Shown here: positions 11,112 to 22,660 of the stretch, piece after piece
Position numbering within the stretch: the first letter of the stretch is position 1
Layout of the letters: the number at the start of each line of letters is the position of its first letter
Assembly: GCA_014529385.2 (NCBI GenBank)
Contig: CM043968.1
Location: 130,321,018 to 130,385,017 of the forward strand
Direction of reading: 5' to 3'
DNA length: 64,000 nucleotides
From: Adiantum capillus-veneris
Lineage: Eukaryota > Streptophyta > Polypodiopsida > Polypodiales > Pteridaceae
Translations under genes and position numbers: made by a program
Notes under the pieces: model-generated
What the model saw: the letters and a program-made list of their open reading frames with translations, nothing else
Told to the model about the DNA's origin: nothing
Databases searched by the model: none

Positions 11112-11697
11112 TTGGCCATGAGGCAAAGGGGTGCAATGAGATTTTAGTTGAATTATTAAATTACCTAAAGCTCTCACAAAAGGGGAAAGGGTGACACATG
11201 TTAGAAGGCTATCACTTATACTGCTTAATTACCATTGGCTAGGCCTTGGGAGGTCCAATGAGAGTAGAGCATGAGTAAATAGCAAGAGGGGTCGACCAAG
11301 AGAGAGAGGGGGATGATTGAGACCGGAGATAATGTTGTGTTTGCTAAGTGTTTTGCTTAGTGCATGAAGCTTTCATCTTCATTGCACTAGCTAGTCTTGA
11401 AGGAACACAAAGAATTGTATTGTACAATGTCTCTCTTGATGGGAGAAACCATAATACAAAGCCTTTTGGAGGGGGGACCGGCTCCATGCAAATCCGGTCC
11501 TCAACTGTTGTCAATAGATTAATTTCTCTCTCTTTTGAAAGTATTGTTCATGCTATCTAACTAGGTGTTATGCTTTTTGTTGCTCTCTCCACCCAAGCAC
11601 TCTTGTAATTCTCATTAGGAATCTATTCTAATGAAATGCCCACTATGTTGATGCTAATTTCCGCTACACACAAGGCCTCAAACCATTAAATGTTGCA
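11112..11697 (+). repeat. Copia LTR fragment (family of 18523-19720), internally deleted
   Basis: Matches 33.48-34.40 kb in the same orientation and 18523-19.4 kb in inverted orientation, including the block GACCGGCTCCATGCAAATCC. Relative to the 34 kb copy about 360 bases are missing between the GAGAGAGAGG stretch and GAGATAATGTTGTG near 11315-11335. It ends near TTAAATGTTGCA. Its left part is cut off by the Tat-type gypsy insertion. Confidence 0.8.
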
Positions 11698-11710
11698 ATG
11701 AATGACCTCA

Positions 11711-12561
11711 CAAACCCCTTGTTGTTGATCCTCCACACTAGTAGCACCCGTTGTGGATTGTAGGACATGTAACCAACCCACGTGATAGGTGTGACCTGTG
11801 TATAGGTCAATTAGAGTTTTCGTTTGTAGTTCTTTCTCCTAGTTCTCATTTAGGAACGCTCCATCTAAGCTTGAGGTGCTAGGGGTGTCCTTTGAACTAG
11901 ATGCAATGTGGCTCTCTATGGGTTGACCCTTAGTGGTCGCTAATTCAGGAGTACTCGATTGCTCTCCTAGCAAAGATGTTGACATAGAGGCTTTCTCTTT
12001 TAACTCTCTTCGTTGCTCCGCCTTGCGTAAGCTCTCAATTTCCTTTTCCCTAGCCGCGATGATATATCGCTCAACCTCTTGCACTTCGGCAAGGCTTCTA
12101 CCATCCGGTAATATAACCTCAGAGGGGAATAGTTCTGAAGAGTCAGGGGGTGCAGTGAATGGAGTATTCATGTGCACATTCTCTAAGGGCATAGGGTCTA
12201 CGTTGGTCATGAATGGAGAATTTACTTCCTCACCCCCCTCATTTACATCATTAGCTCCATGTTCGGAGCGAGTGGCTCTACTAAAGGTTTCCTTCAAGCG
12301 GCTAAGCACGCTTGGCCCGGACCGTGGGCCCATGGCATGCATGTCTTGGCTTGAGCTATCGGGATTAGGCATTGGGAAACCCTCCATTATGTTGTAGTCA
12401 GAGGAAGAGTCACTAGCCACTATGTTTGGGTCTTGGTTTGTACTACCTTGGGTCCCCGCCAAGGGCCCGAAACCTAAGGTAGGTGGATATTGAGAACTCG
12501 CGTAAGTCGAAATTCTCTCTAGTTGCTCCGTCTCTAGCACACGACCAGAGCGCAGATGCAT
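11711..12561 (-). pseudogene. Gypsy gag N-terminal part, minus strand, truncated
   Basis: The 240-codon frame 12561-11839 starts MHLRSGRVLE, a start common to plant gypsy Gag proteins (an arginine-rich xRSG motif). It is followed by a disordered serine/proline-rich region and a helical, charged segment (residues about 160-195, ERYIIAAREKEIESLRK). No zinc knuckle or capsid core is present. Downstream the sequence ends in the copia LTR fragment. The upstream PBS and LTR at 13343-13949 lie in the right place and orientation to be its own 5' end. Confidence 0.6.
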
Positions 12562-13342
12562 GTGCCTTTGGCACCCTACAAGCGTTGGCGAATAACCTCA
12601 AAGGTTAACCGCTTACTTCTTTTTGCGTTCACTCGTTTTTTGATATTTTTTAATGTTTTTTAATGATCGGTTTTTTGATTAAAGTGAGTGATAGCTCGAA
12701 ACAAGCATATCACTCAGAGGGTCCTGGTGTGCTTTATAGCACAACGTTCGGTCACATGAAGCTCCGTTGGTTCTCAAAAAGGTCGATTTTTAGCTAATGT
12801 GAGGCTAAAATACATAATTTTAAAGGGCGACTAAGGCCTGAGCCTCAACGTGAGCTTGGGCTTGGGTCTGAGGGATATTCTCGATCACAGTCCTACCTTG
12901 AAATTTTTTATTTTTTATTTTTTTAATTTATTATTATTATTATTTTTTTTGGATAAAGTCGCTGTGGTCGAGCTGTGCGCGCGAGCACACACACACCTAA
13001 CCTACCTACTTAGAACTAATACAGCTAGTGTTACACACTAACACACTACTACAGTAACTGATTAGCTCTAACAGATCTACTTACTACTTACTGTTCTTTA
13101 CACAGAACTAACATTATGGATCTACAACCTTAATACTAACACCTTATCACAAAGAAAACAAAGTAGCTTTCAAAACCTTATTAACAATGAAAACACAATA
13201 CCTTTCAATTCTTTATTAACAAAATAATACACAGTAGCTAAACAAACTCCTTCTTAACACACACCTTCCTTCTCTACCTTTCCTACAATTGAAATTGCAC
13301 CACAAAGAAGCACATAGTGCCATTCAAACTTAGTGTATGGCA
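12562..13342 (-). other. Leader of minus-strand gypsy element
   Basis: AT-rich untranslated region between PBS and gag. No reading frame is convincing. It contains T-rich and TTA-rich runs at 12903-12950. Confidence 0.5.
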
Positions 13343-13361
13343 TTCCTCGGCAACGGCGCAA
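13343..13361 (-). other. Primer binding site, minus strand
   Basis: On the minus strand the sequence reads TTGCGCCGTTGCCGAGGAA, close to the TGGCGCCGTTGCCGGGG type found at 63028 and widespread in plant Athila/Tat gypsy elements. It lies four bases inside the LTR end. Confidence 0.65.
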
Positions 13362-13365
13362 AAAA

Positions 13366-13949
13366 TGTGCGCATATGTTGCACGTGTCAATGCAAGGAGA
13401 CTTGTCGATACACTGTGTGCAAGCCACAAGTGGCTCCAAGCACACAACTAGCCTAAACTAGTAAGCTCAAGGATGGCGATGGTGTGTCACTCACCGCTCT
13501 AAGCTTGTTGTCGTGGAGGATTCCTCGCCACAAAGAAAAAGGAGCCGCCGTTGCACCGCGCTCAACCGCTTAGTTGCCGCCGTGCTGTCGTCGCAATGCT
13601 CAATCGCACACTCTCTCTCTTTCTCTCTCTCTCTCACGCATATACACACACACACACAAGGAGATGAAGAAGAAGAAGATGGAGATGGAGCAAGAGCACT
13701 CTTCAATTGCACAAATGAGAGAATGAGTGAATTTTAGGTTTAGTTGACTTTTATATGAGCTCGCCCCATTCACACTTGGGCACCCATGCTTAGCCAACTA
13801 ATCCCTTGAATGTTCCAGTTAGAGTGCACCTCTCATTGGCGATCACTCTTACCCTTTTCCTATTGGATCGACAAGCCCGGTACCTGACTCTACCAAATAA
13901 ACAATACGGTGTCCGTTGTAGGTGATAGGAATGTGCGTGAGGGTTAACA
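13366..13949 (-). repeat. 5' LTR of minus-strand gypsy element (584 bp)
   Basis: On the plus strand it starts TGTGCGCATATG and ends GGGTTAACA. A homologous copy is at 40246-40817 (start TGTGCATG, same end). Both carry CT/CA microsatellite tracts. Here the PBS is adjacent on the left, so this is a 5' LTR read on the minus strand. Confidence 0.75.
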
Positions 13950-14320
13950 CATTGCCTATACCAGCTGTATTTGATTCCTCAAGGGGGAAAAACAGATTAA
14001 ATTATTCTCTATGTAACTCTTAAAATGCTACCTGAATCTTACAACAGTCCGTATGCATGCTGTGTGCATCATATATTATATCTAGAATTGCTGAATATGA
14101 TATCAACAAACTTAAAATGTTGTAGTAGAGCTTTGGAATAGGCCACACAATGTTCATAAAATCCTTGAATAGATAATTCAATGCATATTTTAGGGGGAGA
14201 AGCCCATGACCTATCCTTGCATTTAGACAATAAATTGGTCCTGAATTTGACCAAAATTGAGCACTACTAAGAACTTTTCTATCTAACTCTGACCAGTCAT
14301 GTGGAATACTCCTCATTTGT

Positions 14321-14353
<33 letters not shown>

Positions 14354-14984
14354 CATCTACAATGTTGTTGATCGTTGGCCATTTGGAAGAAAAAATATGG
14401 GCTAGGTGGAAAATGACCTCACAAAACCTCCCCATCCCAAGGCTAATGCTTTAGCACTAGCCTATGCTGTTGCACGTGCTTTGATAGGCATGGGGAATGG
14501 TAGCATTATATTGCATAGTTCTGGCCCGTCGCGATCATAGTTCACATCAAGTTTACTTTGAGTTTACATCGAGTTCACATCTAGTTCACACCACAATAAT
14601 ATAGTACACATAGTTTGCAGAGTTCACATCTACTTTACATGCAAGTTCACATTCGTCCAAGTTTACATCTAGTTTACGTCAAGTTCACATTCGAGATCAA
14701 TGGTTGTGATTTTCATCGATAAAAGAGACAACAATTTTTAATCGTAGATCCCCTCTAAAATTGAGGTGTCAATTAGAGACGAGGACTTCCAGCTTCCCCA
14801 TTTATGTTTCAATGATAGTGCTATGCTATAGCCACCATATTCAAGTTTATCTACCACAGGTGGATGGGATCAATGGTGCATATTAGGGGGGTACCATCAT
14901 TTAATCTCGTGCATCGATCTTTAATAATCTTGAGGTCTGGAGATTAGTTTTTTGACTTATCACCCCATGGCCTCACATTCATTG
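13950..14984. other. Non-coding stretch without recognisable genes
   Basis: No supported gene. Contains a (GA)n tract at 14322-14351 and, at 14540-14690, several loose repeats of AAGTTCACAT / AGTTTACATC (period about 12-20). Confidence 0.5.
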
Positions 14985-15260
14985 CAAGAAATGCACGCGG
15001 GCGTATTGGTTAGGGCGTTCATCTCCCACACCACATGCGAGGGTTCAAATCGAAACCATAAGGGGGTGCAACATCCCAAGATTAGTTTTTATAAGGAGAT
15101 GGACATGATTGCGCGATGCTCCCCCTTTTTGCGAGGATCGTTGATCCCATCCATCCCACCACCTGACAAATAAAATTGGTGGAGTCTTCCGACCTCGACT
15201 CTCCAATCTGGTAGAAAATTTCTAGCTTCTATTGGCTCCGACTCGGTCCATTTTTGTAAA
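14985..15260 (+). mobile_element. Probable tRNA-derived SINE
   Basis: TATTGGTTAGGG at 15004-15015 resembles a pol III A box and GGGTTCAAATCG at 15041-15052 a B box, about 26-36 bases apart as in tRNA genes. No tRNA cloverleaf is evident, so this is a tRNA-like head with a SINE body. The 3' end is not defined; the tail to 15260 is inferred. Confidence 0.4.
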
Positions 15261-15755
15261 CTTAATTAATTTATCACTAAGATTCTAGAAAATTTGGCAA
15301 TTTTAGGGAAAAAGAGTTGCTGCATCTCTGCTCTGTACCAACCCTCACCCGAGTGCCCATCGCTCCATGTGCACGCTCTACCCCCCATCCCCCTTCCCTC
15401 GTTGTGCAAGCCTTGGCAACATGCAGGCCCTGATGTGCCGAGGCTAGAGACAGACGCACCCATAGTATCTACACATTCTTGACAGAGAAAAAGAGGTAGG
15501 CACACATCACTGCCTTGCAGTGCGAACCTCACAAAAGAGCCGCGTCCCGCTGTACACTTGCAACACATAGAGCACAACAGCCTTTGAAGTTTGCACTACA
15601 CGCGCTACAAAAGTTGAAAAGAAAAGAAAACTTTGCAGTGCATATAACAAGAGGAGGCTTCATTTAATGAAGCTTGTGCACTGCATGCGCCACATGCATC
15701 ATCCGAGTGGGAAGAGCGTCTCCCTTGCTTTCCATGCACGTGCATGAGAGAGGTT

Positions 15756-15791
<36 letters not shown>

Positions 15792-16615
15792 CCCCCCCCC
15801 CCCCCCCGTGGATGTGGATAGAGCTATCGCTCGACCCCAGTTGACATGCCCTCTAAGTGAGGCATGGCCTAGAGCGTCAGTTTCTTGACCTGCTCTGTGC
15901 TATGCACTCAGCATGCCGTGCTTCCCCTAGGCCATAGTCAAATGCACGATCTCTCTCGCTCTTGCAAGTGCGTAGTCGACAGGAGAAGCATGTCTGCACG
16001 ATCTCTCTCGCTCTTGCAAGTGCGTAGTCGACATGAGAAGCATTTTGTGTCTCTCCACCAATGCATCCACCAATGAGTCATTATCTATCTCTGTGTGTTT
16101 GTGCGCAACGCATCTGCTACACGTGCTAAGGGACACACCGCTCTTCCTCTGTGCGGGACATGCTAGGAGGAAGATGTAGGGATACGTGATACCTACAAAA
16201 TCGGAGACCTCTAATTGAAGAAAACAAAGTTAAAATATTAAAATGATAAAAACATTAAAAGAACTGAAACGTTGTAACTGTAAGCGAAGGCACCTTTTAG
16301 TGCCTACGTGATGCAATACAGAATATAACAAAACAAACATTACATCTATCATCGTCTCTGTATCTCGTCTACTTCCTACCTTCTTCTTTAACTGTGGAAT
16401 GTATAATTCAATATAGAGGTCTTTATGGTATCATCGGCATGCAGAGACCTCTTCCTGCACACGCAGTAATCTCAGCGCCCATCACGAGTTGACACTTTCT
16501 TCTACAGGGATTGATCCAGACCTTCCGTGAGAAGATGGCTGCGTCAACATATACTTCATCTAAACTTTACCACCTTGAGAAATTAACAGCACAAGGAGCT
16601 TTAGACGTACTCCCA
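15261..16615. other. Non-coding stretch with local repeats
   Basis: No gene is supported. It includes (CT)n followed by a run of about 17 C (15757-15807) and a 52 bp exact-length tandem duplication (15943-15994, 15995-16046) containing TGCACGATCTCTCTCGCTCT, with one or two substitutions. Confidence 0.5.
15943..16046. repeat. Tandem duplication, 52 bp unit, two copies
   Basis: Both units start TGCACGATCTCTCTC and end in GAGAAGCAT plus a few bases. They differ by AGG versus ATG near the end. Confidence 0.85.
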
Positions 16616-16619
16616 TATA

Positions 16620-16940
16620 GTAATCCTTCCAACATTTGATTTATTTGCTAGATGCAAATAGCAAGCCTTGTGTGCGAGCCCAATTGAACTAGCAATTAAG
16701 ACTACCTTTTAACTTAATTGCTAGATGAAAAAAGAAATCTTACTTCTGAACCAATTGCTATATAGCAATTTTGTATATTTACCAAATAGAAGTAGCAAAA
16801 TCATAGTCACTTTGAAATTCCCATATAGCAATTAGATGTTGTTGCTAGATAGAGCAAGTAATATTGTTGTTCCTATGCACTTACTATATTGCAGTTACTC
16901 ATACTTAATTACGACATGTAGTTGTTATTCATAAGCATTT
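16620..16940. repeat. Array of TTGCTAGAT / ATAGCAATT motifs in both orientations
   Basis: Motifs visible: TTTGCTAGATG (16647), AATAGCAAG, ACTAGCAATTAAG, AATTGCTAGATG, AATTGCTATATAGCAATT, ATATAGCAATTAG and TTGCTAGATAG. The same motif set occurs at 31560-31945. Such dense, mixed-orientation short repeats are typical of subterminal regions of CACTA-like transposons; a link to the Tnp2-like genes is inference. Confidence 0.45.
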
Positions 16941-17016
16941 CATCTTTTCATGTTATACAACTATGAACATGTGACCCTTTCTCTCAACGGGGGAGGGAGG
17001 CGAAGAGAGAGAAAGA

Positions 17017-17018
<2 letters not shown>

Positions 17019-17054
<36 letters not shown>
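17019..17054. repeat. Poly-G tract, 36 nt
   Basis: Uninterrupted G run following a GA-rich stretch. Length may be unreliable in sequencing. Confidence 0.85.
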
Positions 17055-17055
<1 letters not shown>

Positions 17056-17227
17056 GCATCGTCGATATGTCTTTCTTCACAGATGGGTGAGATTATCAGT
17101 TCTTTTCTATCGAGATCCTGGCTACATCACATAGAAGTATGCACCCCCACAATGGTTCGTTTTACATTCGTCATATAGGCCATTGTGCATCTCCAAAGGT
17201 CTCTTATGTACACAAAATACAACCCGA

Positions 17228-17245
17228 TTGTGTGTGTGTGTTGAT

Positions 17246-17297
<52 letters not shown>
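17228..17297. repeat. (GT)n-(GA)n compound microsatellite
   Basis: Two GT blocks separated by TTGATT, then about 17 GA units. Confidence 0.9.
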
Positions 17298-17302
<5 letters not shown>

Positions 17303-17394
17303 TGACATCTACTATTGGGCATACTCCACAATCAATGCACTCTTAGACACGCATTATCCTTCAAGATGCTGGCATAGGTGATTGCATCTATAGC

Positions 17395-18060
17395 TAGGAA
17401 GAGGCTCTCACTTTGGTTTTGTTGAAAACAACCTAGAGCTATTTTCCCTTCACCACTTGAACATACCATGTAGCTAGTCAATTTTGAGCAAGAAGCTAGC
17501 CACTTGGACATACCATGTACTTAATTTTGAACAAGAAGCTAGCCAAGCGCTTTTACTGCTTCGGTAAATGCCGTACATTTGTCATATGTTTCAATTGAAC
17601 ATTGGCAAGCATTCTATTTTTTTTGGATCGTGATTCGTCCTCGACTAATAATCTCGCCCTCCATATGTTCACCATATCAGCTTTTTGCATAATGCTATTT
17701 GAAGATGCAAGTCAAGATGTTGAATCTACTAAGAGGTCCTCTCTTTGCATCCGAGAAAAACAACCTAGACCTTCTTTGTCCTTCGCCACTTGGACATACT
17801 ATGTAGTCAATTTTGAATAGGAAGGTAGCTAAGCACTTTCGTGCTTTTGCAAATACCATACTATTGTCATATGTTTCAACAGAAGCTTGCCAAGCGTATC
17901 GTTTTTTTTTGGATCATCCTCGACTAATAATTTCACATTGTATATATTAACCATATTAGCTTTTTGCATAATGCCACTGGCCTTGAATATGCAAGCCAAG
18001 ATGCTTGAATCTGATGAGACACCCTCGCTTTGAATCTAACAAAAACTACCAAAAGCTTCG
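17395..18060 (-). pseudogene. PPR-protein-derived fragment, tandemly duplicated
   Basis: Two about 340 bp homologous units (roughly 17395-17725 and 17740-18060) share blocks such as CATATGTTTCAA and AGCTTTTTGCATAATGC. Minus-strand translation in shifting frames gives EHMEGEIISRG in one unit, and MVFAKARKCL and CIFKASGIMQKANM in the other. These resemble pentatricopeptide repeat wording (HDEIISRG, VDMYAKCG-AKA). Every frame is broken by stops and indels. The PPR assignment is pattern recognition and needs a profile search. Confidence 0.4.
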
Positions 18061-18522
18061 TTGTCTATGTGGTCATGTCCTTCTTAGAAGGGCACCGCAC
18101 TAGGCATACATATTGACCAATAAGTGCTTGAAATATACATCTTTCTCAACCAATTAACAACTTTTTGGAATCTCAAAAGTAAACCACACTTGCATACATG
18201 TCAAGAGATGACCTTTGGGATTGGAATTTCATCAACAACTTGTTGTGCTCTCAAAGGTAACCATAGTCCAAGAGACAACAATTGAGACACTTTCAAACAT
18301 ATGGACAATCCAAGAGATGCCCTTTAAGGCATGACACACATCCAGAACTTGGCGTGCTGATTCTTCATCTCACCATGTATATTTTAGCTATGTCAACCTC
18401 TTACATAGTGCATATGCGCTCAAAATGTTGCCAAGAGATGACATCTCGAATCAAGATGTAGTACACGAGATGGCAAATGAAACTAAAATCTAATCAGTAA
18501 CTTTTGTGCTTTGATAAGTCAA
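18061..18522. other. Non-coding stretch
   Basis: No gene. The phrase CAAGAGATGAC or close variants recurs at about 18205, 18310 and 18432, suggesting degraded continuation of the neighbouring repeats. Confidence 0.4.
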
Positions 18523-19720
18523 TGTAACATTTAATTGTCTAATAACTTGTGTGTAGCGGAAAATAGCATGAACATAGTGAGCATTTCATTAGAATAGCTT
18601 CCTAATGAGAATAACAAGAGTGTTTGGGTGGAGAGAGCAACGAAAAGTATAACACCTAGTTAGATAGCATGAATAATACTTCAAAAGAGAGAGAAATTAA
18701 GCAACTAACAACAGTTGAGGACCGGATTTGCATGGAGCCGGTCCCCCCTCCAAAAGGCTTTGTATTATGGTTTCTCCCATCAAGAGAGACATTTTACAAT
18801 GCAATTCTTTGTGTTCCTTCAATAGTAGCTAGTGCAATGAATATGGAAAGTTCATACACTAAGCAAAACACTTATCAAACACAACATCAATTGCCTCACG
18901 GTCTCAGACCCAAGACCTCACACACCTTCGAAGATGGTGAGAGCTAGCGGGGTATGAGAGTAGATTTAGAGGAAGAAGGAGTATTCTTACGGGAAAGATG
19001 TACATCTCCTCACATAATCACTCATATTATCATAGCTTAGCTTATTGATTAGCATGGTAGAGGAGATAAGCATGCATTGAAGCTTGGCTCTTGGTTGGAT
19101 TTGCATCACAAATCCAAGAGTTGTTGGTTTAGGCCTCCCTTCTCACAAGCTTGAGAAGGAGACAAAGTCTTCTTTGCTTCACACATGAGATTGTGTGAGT
19201 GTGTGTGATAATGCCTTCCAAAAATCAGTCCCCTCTCTCTCTTGATCGACCCCTCTTGCTATTTGCTCATTCTCACACCTCATTGGACCTCCCCAGGCCT
19301 AGCCAATGAAAATCAAAAAACATAAGTGATAGTCTTCTGACATTGGTCCCCCTTTCCCCTTTTGTGAGATCTTTACGTAATTACTTAGTTCAACTAAACT
19401 CTCATTGGACCCCTTTGCCTCCTGGCCAATAGGAATCAGGCAAGCCATTGGGTTGTTGAATGCTCATTGGACCCCTTGGGAGACTGTCCAATAGTCTTCT
19501 AGAGAGCTTAATTCTTATTGGTTCTTTTTGAAGGAGTACGAGCGGAAGTGCGATGCGAGAGAGAGTGCGAAAAGAAGAGCACGACGATATGGTGAACTCG
19601 CTCTACTGTAATGTGTAGAGCATAGTGAGTTCTTATTAGGTTTTTACAAAAGAATATGTGTACATACCTGGCGGCCCGCCCACTTACCTGGGCGACCACA
19701 TTGGGCTTTATACCCCAACA
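18523..19720 (-). repeat. 3' LTR of minus-strand copia element
   Basis: Read on the minus strand it begins TGTTGGGGTATAAAGCCC and ends AAATGTTACA. It is preceded by the purine-rich AGTGGGAGGT at 19721-19730, a plausible polypurine tract. Homologous sequences in plus orientation lie at 11112-11697 and 33.28-34.40 kb. Confidence 0.75.
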
Positions 19721-19809
19721 ACCTCCCACTTAAAGTCCAATGTGGTACTTTAAGTGTGAGAGAAGCTACTATACAAGCTAATATACAAGAGATGTAGAGA
19801 AGTGATGTA

Positions 19810-21900
19810 CTACCCTACACCTAACTGCTTGCGAAAATGCGCAAAGCTCTCTGAGGGAAGTCCTTTTGTAAGTAGATCAGCACGATTTTCTGTGGTGTGA
19901 ACTTTGACAAGCTGAAGTTGCTTATCCTCGAGCATTTCCTTGATGAAATGATACTTCACATCCACATGCTTTGTCTTTGAGTGATAAACTGGATTGCGAG
20001 CCAATTGTATAGCACTTTGACTATCACAATATAACACAGGCATCTCTTCTTTGATTCCCAAATCTGTTACTAGTCGATTAAGCCAAATTGATTCTTTGCA
20101 TGCCTCTGATGCTGCAACATATTCAGCCTCTGTAGTAGACTGAGTAACACAATCTTGTAATCTAGAATGCCATGATACTGCTCCACCAGCCAATGTAAAG
20201 ACATACACTGACATAGACCTTCGGTTGTCTAAGTCACCTGCATAATCTGAGTCTGTAAAACCCTTTACACTTAGCTCCTGACTCCCATAGCATATACGCA
20301 TACTCTTTGTAGCTTTCAGGTATCTCGATATTCCTTTCACTGCCTCCCAATGTTTCTTGCCTGGGTTTGACATGTATCGACTTACTACTCCCAGTGCAAA
20401 TGCAATGTCTGGGCGAGTAGCAATCATTGCATACATCAAACTACCCACTGCAAACGCATATGGAATCTTATCCATTTCAGCCTGTTCTTCCTCAGACACA
20501 GGACAATCTTGTTTGCTAAGTTTCACATATGGTGGCAATGGAACACTCAATGCCTTTCCCTTCTCCATATTGAAACGTTGCAAAACCTTGTCAATATACT
20601 CTGTTTGAGATAACCAAATCAACTTCTTTGATCTGTCTCTCTCAATGCGCATACCAAGTATATGACTTGCCTCACCCATGTCTTTCATGTCAAACGATTT
20701 TGCCATCTTTGACTTCAAAGCTGAAATTTCTTCCAAGTGCTTGCCAGCAATCAACATGTCATCCACATACAAAATAAGGATCAGCCAACTGCCATCCTTA
20801 GCCTTCTTTGAATATAGACAGTGATCGCACTCACTACGTTTGTAGCCTTGAGAAAGCATAAACTTGTGGAATTTATGGTACCATGCCCTCGGTGATTGTT
20901 TTAAGCCATAAAGACTCTTTAACAACTGGCATACCCAATCTTCCTTGCCTTTCTCAACAAACCCTTCTGGCTGCTGCATGTAAATTTCCACATCTAAATC
21001 ACCATGCAAGAACGCTGTCTTGACATCCATTTGGTGCAACACCAAATCTAATATGGCAACCAATGCAAGAAAGCATCTCAATGTAGTCATCTTGACCACC
21101 GGAGAGAAGACTTCATCAAAGTCAATGCCTTGTTCTTGCTTAAATCCCTTGGCAACAAGCCTTGCTTTGTACTTTGGCTGACTATCATGAGCGGTGATCT
21201 TATACCTGTAAACACATTTACAAGGTAGAGCCTTTTTGCCCCGTGGTAATTTAACTAGCTTCCATGTCTGGTTTTTATGCAGAGCTGTCATCTCTGACTG
21301 CATGGCCAATTGCCAATTCCCGGAGTCCTTCATTTGCACTGCTTCCTTGTAACATGAAGGCTCATTGCAATCAGTCAACATGACATAGTTCATAGATGGA
21401 ACAAACCTATCAGAAGGTCGCGTGACACGTCCAGATCTACGCACAATAGGTGGCTCAGGCTCAGCCACAACCCTTGGTTCCACTCTATCATACAGACCAT
21501 ACAGACAATGTTCACAGAATTCAAAATCATTAAATGAAAAGCCAGGCAAATAACCAGAACGAGACAAGATTTCCATTCCCTTCTTGGACATATGTCCTAA
21601 CCGGCTATGCCACAAAGAAACGTTCGGCTGCTCGGTTACATTGATTACATTTTTAGAGACATTTGATACATAAATCATGTAAAGTCCTCCAGACTTTACT
21701 CCATGTGCTATTGTCATAGAACCCTTAGATATCTTCCACATGTTCTGTCCAAAAGTGGTGACGTAGCCAGCATCATCAAGTAAACCTGTGCTGATCAAGC
21801 TCTTTGTAATTGCGGGAACATGTCTCACATTCTTGAACGTGAAAGAAGAGCCATTCTGAAACTTCAATTGAACATCTCCAACACCTAAGATCTCACATGT
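19810..21900 (-). CDS. Copia Pol: protease end, integrase zinc finger, RT and RNase H; integrase core missing
   Basis: A 685-codon open frame. It opens in the protease (NVRHVPAITKSLIS), then the integrase zinc-binding motif WHSRLGHMSKKG...CEHCLYG. At about residue 128 it jumps directly to a GAG-pre-RT spacer (RRSGRVTRPSDRF), so the entire D,D,E integrase core is absent in frame. RT follows with YKARLVAKGF, VKTAFLHGDL, KSLYGLKQSPRAW and the active site LILYVDDM. RNase H has GFTDSDYAGD, STTEAEY, LYCDSQSA and HSKTKHVDVKYH. An in-frame TAG lies at 21898-21900; the frame continues upstream. The long open frame despite the deletion suggests a recent loss, but integration would need help in trans. 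Confidence 0.9.
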   Translation of the reverse strand, partial: TCEILGVGDVQLKFQNGSSFTFKNVRHVPAITKSLISTGLLDDAGYVTTFGQNMWKISKGSMTIAHGVKSGGLYMIYVSNVSKNVINVTEQPNVSLWHSRLGHMSKKGMEILSRSGYLPGFSFNDFEFCEHCLYGLYDRVEPRVVAEPEPPIVRRSGRVTRPSDRFVPSMNYVMLTDCNEPSCYKEAVQMKDSGNWQLAMQSEMTALHKNQTWKLVKLPRGKKALPCKCVYRYKITAHDSQPKYKARLVAKGFKQEQGIDFDEVFSPVVKMTTLRCFLALVAILDLVLHQMDVKTAFLHGDLDVEIYMQQPEGFVEKGKEDWVCQLLKSLYGLKQSPRAWYHKFHKFMLSQGYKRSECDHCLYSKKAKDGSWLILILYVDDMLIAGKHLEEISALKSKMAKSFDMKDMGEASHILGMRIERDRSKKLIWLSQTEYIDKVLQRFNMEKGKALSVPLPPYVKLSKQDCPVSEEEQAEMDKIPYAFAVGSLMYAMIATRPDIAFALGVVSRYMSNPGKKHWEAVKGISRYLKATKSMRICYGSQELSVKGFTDSDYAGDLDNRRSMSVYVFTLAGGAVSWHSRLQDCVTQSTTEAEYVAASEACKESIWLNRLVTDLGIKEEMPVLYCDSQSAIQLARNPVYHSKTKHVDVKYHFIKEMLEDKQLQLVKVHTTENRADLLTKGLPSESFAHFRKQLGVG

Positions 21901-22345
21901 CTACCCATTGCCTAGCCGAACATGATCTTTAGTGGTCACATAAGAGGTAAACCACTCCTTGTTTGGAGACACATGAAGTGATGCCCCTGAGTCTATAATC
22001 CAGTCACTCAGTGCATTTCCATCAGATGCTGTAAGAAGAGCTGAGTCCATTGTATTCTTCAAGACTTTTGACCTTCGGACAGAACCTTTGAATTTTGGAA
22101 CCTTAGCATTTTGAAGTCTTAATGGGCTGAACCTTAGGGTCTTTGAAGCCCATTGGTGCACATTGCTCCTTTGCAGATGGTCCCCCCTTTTGGATCCCTA
22201 TTTACCCTCCTTTAGATCCCTATTGTGGCCGGTCTGCTAGCTTAACCAATAATCTAGCTTTTTCTCCCTTGGCAATTCCCCATTATAAATGATCAGTTTA
22301 ACATGTGGAAATCATTTAGGAGATCAATTAGATATTGATTATTAT
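21901..22345 (-). pseudogene. Copia Gag end and protease active site
   Basis: The frame 22161-21901 holds the retropepsin active site WIIDSGASLHV, and VRLGNG directly before the in-frame TAG at 21898-21900. Upstream to 22349 the Gag end is broken by stops, and no zinc knuckle can be read cleanly. Homologous to 32800-33075 on the plus strand. Confidence 0.7.
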
Positions 22346-22349
22346 GACA

Positions 22350-22590
22350 ATGAACATCATTTAATTGAGTACTTTGGCAAGCAGCTGTCACGTTGCATAC
22401 ATATTGACCCCGAGGATGCTCAATATGTGTCGTGCTTCAGTAACCCACTAATTTTATTAGTGTATCCTACTAACTTTGTACAGATCCTTCTTCTTAGCAG
22501 AGGCTTTTAGCGATATACTAGAATAAACTTTCAAGACCTCATCATTCTATTCCCCTCCATGTTTGGGTTGTCTAGAAAATATTATTGGAG

Positions 22591-22660
<70 letters not shown>

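Larger units (their letters stand above)
18523..22349 (-). mobile_element. Copia-type retrotransposon, minus strand, internally deleted
   Basis: Minus-strand order: TGTCATAATAATC start at 22349, gag/protease junction, pol, polypurine tract, then a 1.2 kb 3' LTR ending at 18523. No matching 5' LTR is present. The start TGTCATAATAATC is identical to the left boundary of the insertion at 32800, so both copies share a breakpoint or family-specific start. Confidence 0.65.

Noticed and set aside
11933-12397. 154-codon plus-strand frame opposite the MHLRSGR frame
   Set aside because: Shadow of the minus-strand gag; composition is serine/leucine-rich antisense without a domain.
15001-15060. A functional tRNA gene
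   Set aside because: A and B boxes are present but I cannot fold acceptor and anticodon stems; a SINE head explains it better.
22289-22510. 73-codon plus-strand reading frame
   Set aside because: It crosses the copia boundary at 22349 and shows no domain; its left part is the reverse strand of copia sequence.
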